NCBI RefSeq assembly: GCF_002158905.1
Contig: NZ_CP021431.1
Span: 248,001 to 312,000, forward strand
DNA length: 64,000 nt
Direction of reading: 5' to 3'
Source: Yoonia vestfoldensis
GTDB lineage: Bacteria > Pseudomonadota > Alphaproteobacteria > Rhodobacterales > Rhodobacteraceae
Shown here: piece after piece, positions 62,209 to 64,000 of the stretch
How positions within the stretch are numbered: the stretch's first letter is position 1
Layout of the letters: every line of letters begins with the position of its first letter
Program-made: the position numbers and the translations under genes
Notes under the pieces: generated by a model
Seen by the model: only the letters and a program-made list of their open reading frames with translations
Database searches by the model: none
What the model was told of the DNA's origin: nothing

Positions 62209-62880
62209 CTAGCTGGGCAGCGCGAATTGCCGCGCCTTTGGGTCCCAGCGCAGCCCGGTATTGCGGGCCAGCCGCTTGCAGCTGTCGTCCAGCCCGATCC
62301 GGTTGGACCAGCGCGCCATCGACCGCACGGGGATTGCGTGGATATCGCCGAACCCGTCCACCAGGACGCATTCTTCGGGGCCGGGACCGGTGCCATTGTC
62401 ACGATGGCCAAAGACGAAATTTGCGGGGTTCATGTCGCTGGCGCGGATGTCATTGGCATAGATACGGGCGATCGTGTCGTTCAACAGCGCCAGTTGCGCG
62501 GGTGTCAGACTGCCTGCCTGCGCCTTGGCCCCCAGCGTTTCGCCAAGCCGGCCATCGGGCTGCATGACCCGTTCGGTGATGCAGCCCAGACCTTCATTCG
62601 TGGGGGTAAAGCCGAACATATGGGCGATGGGCGCGTGAAAATCCGGCTCTGGATGGGTCAGCATGACGCGCAGATATTCGGCATATTCCTTGCGGATCTG
62701 GCGCAGCCGGGTGCTGGGCAGCAGCCGGTCCATGATCCCGTTGAAATTATTGCGCCGCGGCATCGTGGTGGCGGGCCGCAGCACCTTGATCAATTTGGTC
62801 GGATCAAGCGGATGCAGATAGACCGCGCGCTGCACGCCCTTTGCGACAAGATCCGAGGATCGAAGAACCATTGCACCCAT
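62209..62880 (-). CDS. YrbL family protein (PhoP regulatory network-like)
   Basis: A 223-residue protein of the YrbL family, whose fold resembles small protein kinases and whose E. coli member is controlled by PhoP and BasR. It has ARGVQRAVYLHP-like N-terminal beta strands with a lysine of LIKVLRP, a helical middle and the kinase-like AS DMNPANFVFG and CVLVDGFGD segments, which correspond to the catalytic loop and DFG-like site. Its substrate is unknown. It lies between cobO and the ASCH gene on one strand. Confidence 0.82.
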   Translation of the reverse strand: MGAMVLRSSDLVAKGVQRAVYLHPLDPTKLIKVLRPATTMPRRNNFNGIMDRLLPSTRLRQIRKEYAEYLRVMLTHPEPDFHAPIAHMFGFTPTNEGLGCITERVMQPDGRLGETLGAKAQAGSLTPAQLALLNDTIARIYANDIRASDMNPANFVFGHRDNGTGPGPEECVLVDGFGDIHAIPVRSMARWSNRIGLDDSCKRLARNTGLRWDPKARQFALPS

Positions 62881-62949
62881 CGCCTGTCTATATCTGAACC
62901 GGTCGGTTCAGTGCAAGCGATGTAACGATTTTATGCCCGATTTGTGACG

Positions 62950-63558
62950 CTAGAATTCCACACCGATCTGCGCCTTGATGCCCGATCGGAACGGATGTTT
63001 GACCAGTTCCATCTCGGTCACCAGATCGGCCAATGCGATCAGATCCTCATGCGCGTTGCGCCCCGTCAGCACGACATGGGTCATCGGCGGTTTGTGGTCG
63101 CGCAGAAAGGCCACGACATCGCCGATGGCGACATAATCATAGCGGATCGCGATGTTGATTTCATCCAGCAGAACCATGGTATTGGTCTCGTCCAGGATCA
63201 GCTCTTTGGCCTTGGCCCAGGCAGCCTGCGCCATTTCGATATCGCGCGATTTATCCTGCGTTTCCCAGGTAAAGCCTTCGCCCATCGTGTGAAACGCGCA
63301 GATATCGCTGAATTTTGCCAGAATCAGATCGCGTTCCCCGGTGGACATGCCCCCTTTGATGAACTGGACGACGGCGCATTTCATATCATGCGCAATACAG
63401 CGAAAGATCATCCCGAAGGCCGCCGAGGATTTGCCCTTGCCCTTGCCGGTATGGACGATGACCAGACCTTTCTGGTCGGTCTTGGTCGCCATGATCTTGT
63501 CGCGGGCGGCCTTTTTCTTGGCCATTTTCATCGCGTGGCGGTCGGGGTCATCGGTCAT
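62950..63558 (-). CDS. cobO: Cob(I)yrinic acid a,c-diamide adenosyltransferase
   Basis: CobO attaches the adenosyl group to cobalt in the corrin ring. The 202-residue protein has the P-loop VIVHTGKGKGKSSAAFG, the LLDEINIAIRYDYV block and HVVLTGRNAHEDLI, all typical of CobO/BtuR. AAGGAG precedes the ATG. It follows cobN by 21 bp, matching the aerobic cobalamin route in which CobN-S-T inserts cobalt before adenosylation. Confidence 0.95.
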   Translation of the reverse strand: MTDDPDRHAMKMAKKKAARDKIMATKTDQKGLVIVHTGKGKGKSSAAFGMIFRCIAHDMKCAVVQFIKGGMSTGERDLILAKFSDICAFHTMGEGFTWETQDKSRDIEMAQAAWAKAKELILDETNTMVLLDEINIAIRYDYVAIGDVVAFLRDHKPPMTHVVLTGRNAHEDLIALADLVTEMELVKHPFRSGIKAQIGVEF

Positions 63559-63579
63559 TGGCTGTCTCCTTTGCGCAGA

Positions 63580-64000
63580 TCATAGCAGGCCCGCGATGCG
63601 CGCGCGCGCAGAATTCGAGGCGGGCTGCCACAGGTTGCGGTCAATCGCCTCTTGCAGGCGTTCGGCTATCTCGCGCAATGCGGGGGCATTGGCATCGGCG
63701 ATGAAGGTGCGGGTGGCGTCATCGGCCAGAAAGGCGGCCTCGACCAGGTCGAAATGGTGGTTGCGCACGGCCCCGGTAGTGGCGGCGAAAGCGAAAAGGT
63801 AATCGACCGTCGCCGCGATCTCGAAAGCACCTTTATAGCCGTGGCGTTTTACCCCTTCGATCCATTTGGGATTGACCACGCGCGACCGCACAACGCGGCC
63901 GATTTCATCATCCAGCGTGCGGATGACAGGGCGTTCGGGGCGGGAATGGTCATTGTGATAGATCGGCCGGTCGCGCCCTTGCAATGTGCTGACGGCGGCG
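63580..64000 (-). CDS. cobN: Cobaltochelatase subunit CobN, 3' part (truncated by window edge)
   Basis: These are the last 140 or so codons of CobN, the large subunit of the ATP-dependent cobaltochelatase of aerobic vitamin B12 synthesis. Typical C-terminal segments are NPKWIEGVKRHGYKGAFEIAATVDYLFAFAATTGAV and NLWQPASNSARARIAGLL. The frame stays open up to the right edge, so the gene continues there. It reads into cobO. Confidence 0.93.
   Translation of the reverse strand, partial: AAVSTLQGRDRPIYHNDHSRPERPVIRTLDDEIGRVVRSRVVNPKWIEGVKRHGYKGAFEIAATVDYLFAFAATTGAVRNHHFDLVEAAFLADDATRTFIADANAPALREIAERLQEAIDRNLWQPASNSARARIAGLL

Noticed and set aside
1..64000. CRISPR array, tRNA or rRNA genes, prophage or insertion sequence
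   Set aside because: No regularly spaced direct repeats, no cloverleaf-like sequence with CCA-end context, and no transposase, integrase or phage structural protein was recognised on either strand.

Overview
The window reads as chromosomal DNA of an alphaproteobacterium of the family Rhodobacteraceae, probably the marine Roseobacter side. This rests on gene content and protein style: GC-rich codon use, the serA-serC / serB divergon, a ribA with a long N-terminal extension, aerobic cobalamin genes cobN-cobO, TAXI-type TRAP transport, an alpha-type dapE-DUF1244 pair, and glycine betaine demethylation genes. No species can be fixed by reading alone. No tRNA, rRNA, CRISPR array, phage or insertion sequence was recognised.

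Layout. 1-3000: 3' part of the spc ribosomal protein operon (rplE, rpsN, rpsH, rplF, rplR, rpsE, rpmD), ending in a strong terminator right after rpmD instead of continuing into rplO-secY. 3176-7048: serine biosynthesis (serA, serC leftward; serB rightward) with a structured serC leader. 7090-10606: a trans-sulfuration-type PLP enzyme, a rhodanese, an orphan OmpR-type response regulator and ribA. 10763-13777: a FecCD/BtuC-type ABC importer. 14031-19740: a cyanate module, namely a divergent PAS-AAA+-Fis regulator with degenerate sigma54-contact and ATPase motifs, a Tat-exported NrtA/CynA-like binding protein, permease, ATPase and cyanase. 19996-27869: a TAXI TRAP transporter, a GntR/FCD regulator, a polar amino acid ABC importer whose ATPase gene carries an apparent 1-nt frameshift, and a class IV aminotransferase homologue that seems to lack the catalytic lysine. 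27950-37648: housekeeping (L,D-transpeptidase, rppH, rnr, dapE, N-formylglutamate amidohydrolase, pyk, rpmI-rplT, pheS).

37711-59000 lies between pheS and pheT, which face each other about 21 kb apart. It holds a GC-poor orphan gene with its own promoter, an acetolactate-synthase-like TPP enzyme, a gamma-glutamyltransferase, a thiolase, free-methionine-sulfoxide reductase, a glycine betaine block (XRE-cupin regulator with a dyad over its own start codon, two paralogous FAD/folate dehydrogenases flanking a betaine-homocysteine methyltransferase), asd, a BciB/FrhB-like iron-sulfur flavoprotein, an Lrp regulator divergent from ald, mscL and small enzymes. 59049-64000: pheT, small genes, a YrbL-like protein, cobO and the 3' end of cobN.

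Three families of short palindromic or dispersed repeats punctuate gene ends. One copy lies inside a coding sequence, one separates rplR from rpsE, and one supplies a stop codon. The most distinctive points are the degenerate regulator with its perfect 11-bp operator at the cyanate operon, the aminotransferase homologue without its lysine, and the repeat inside the dehydrogenase gene.
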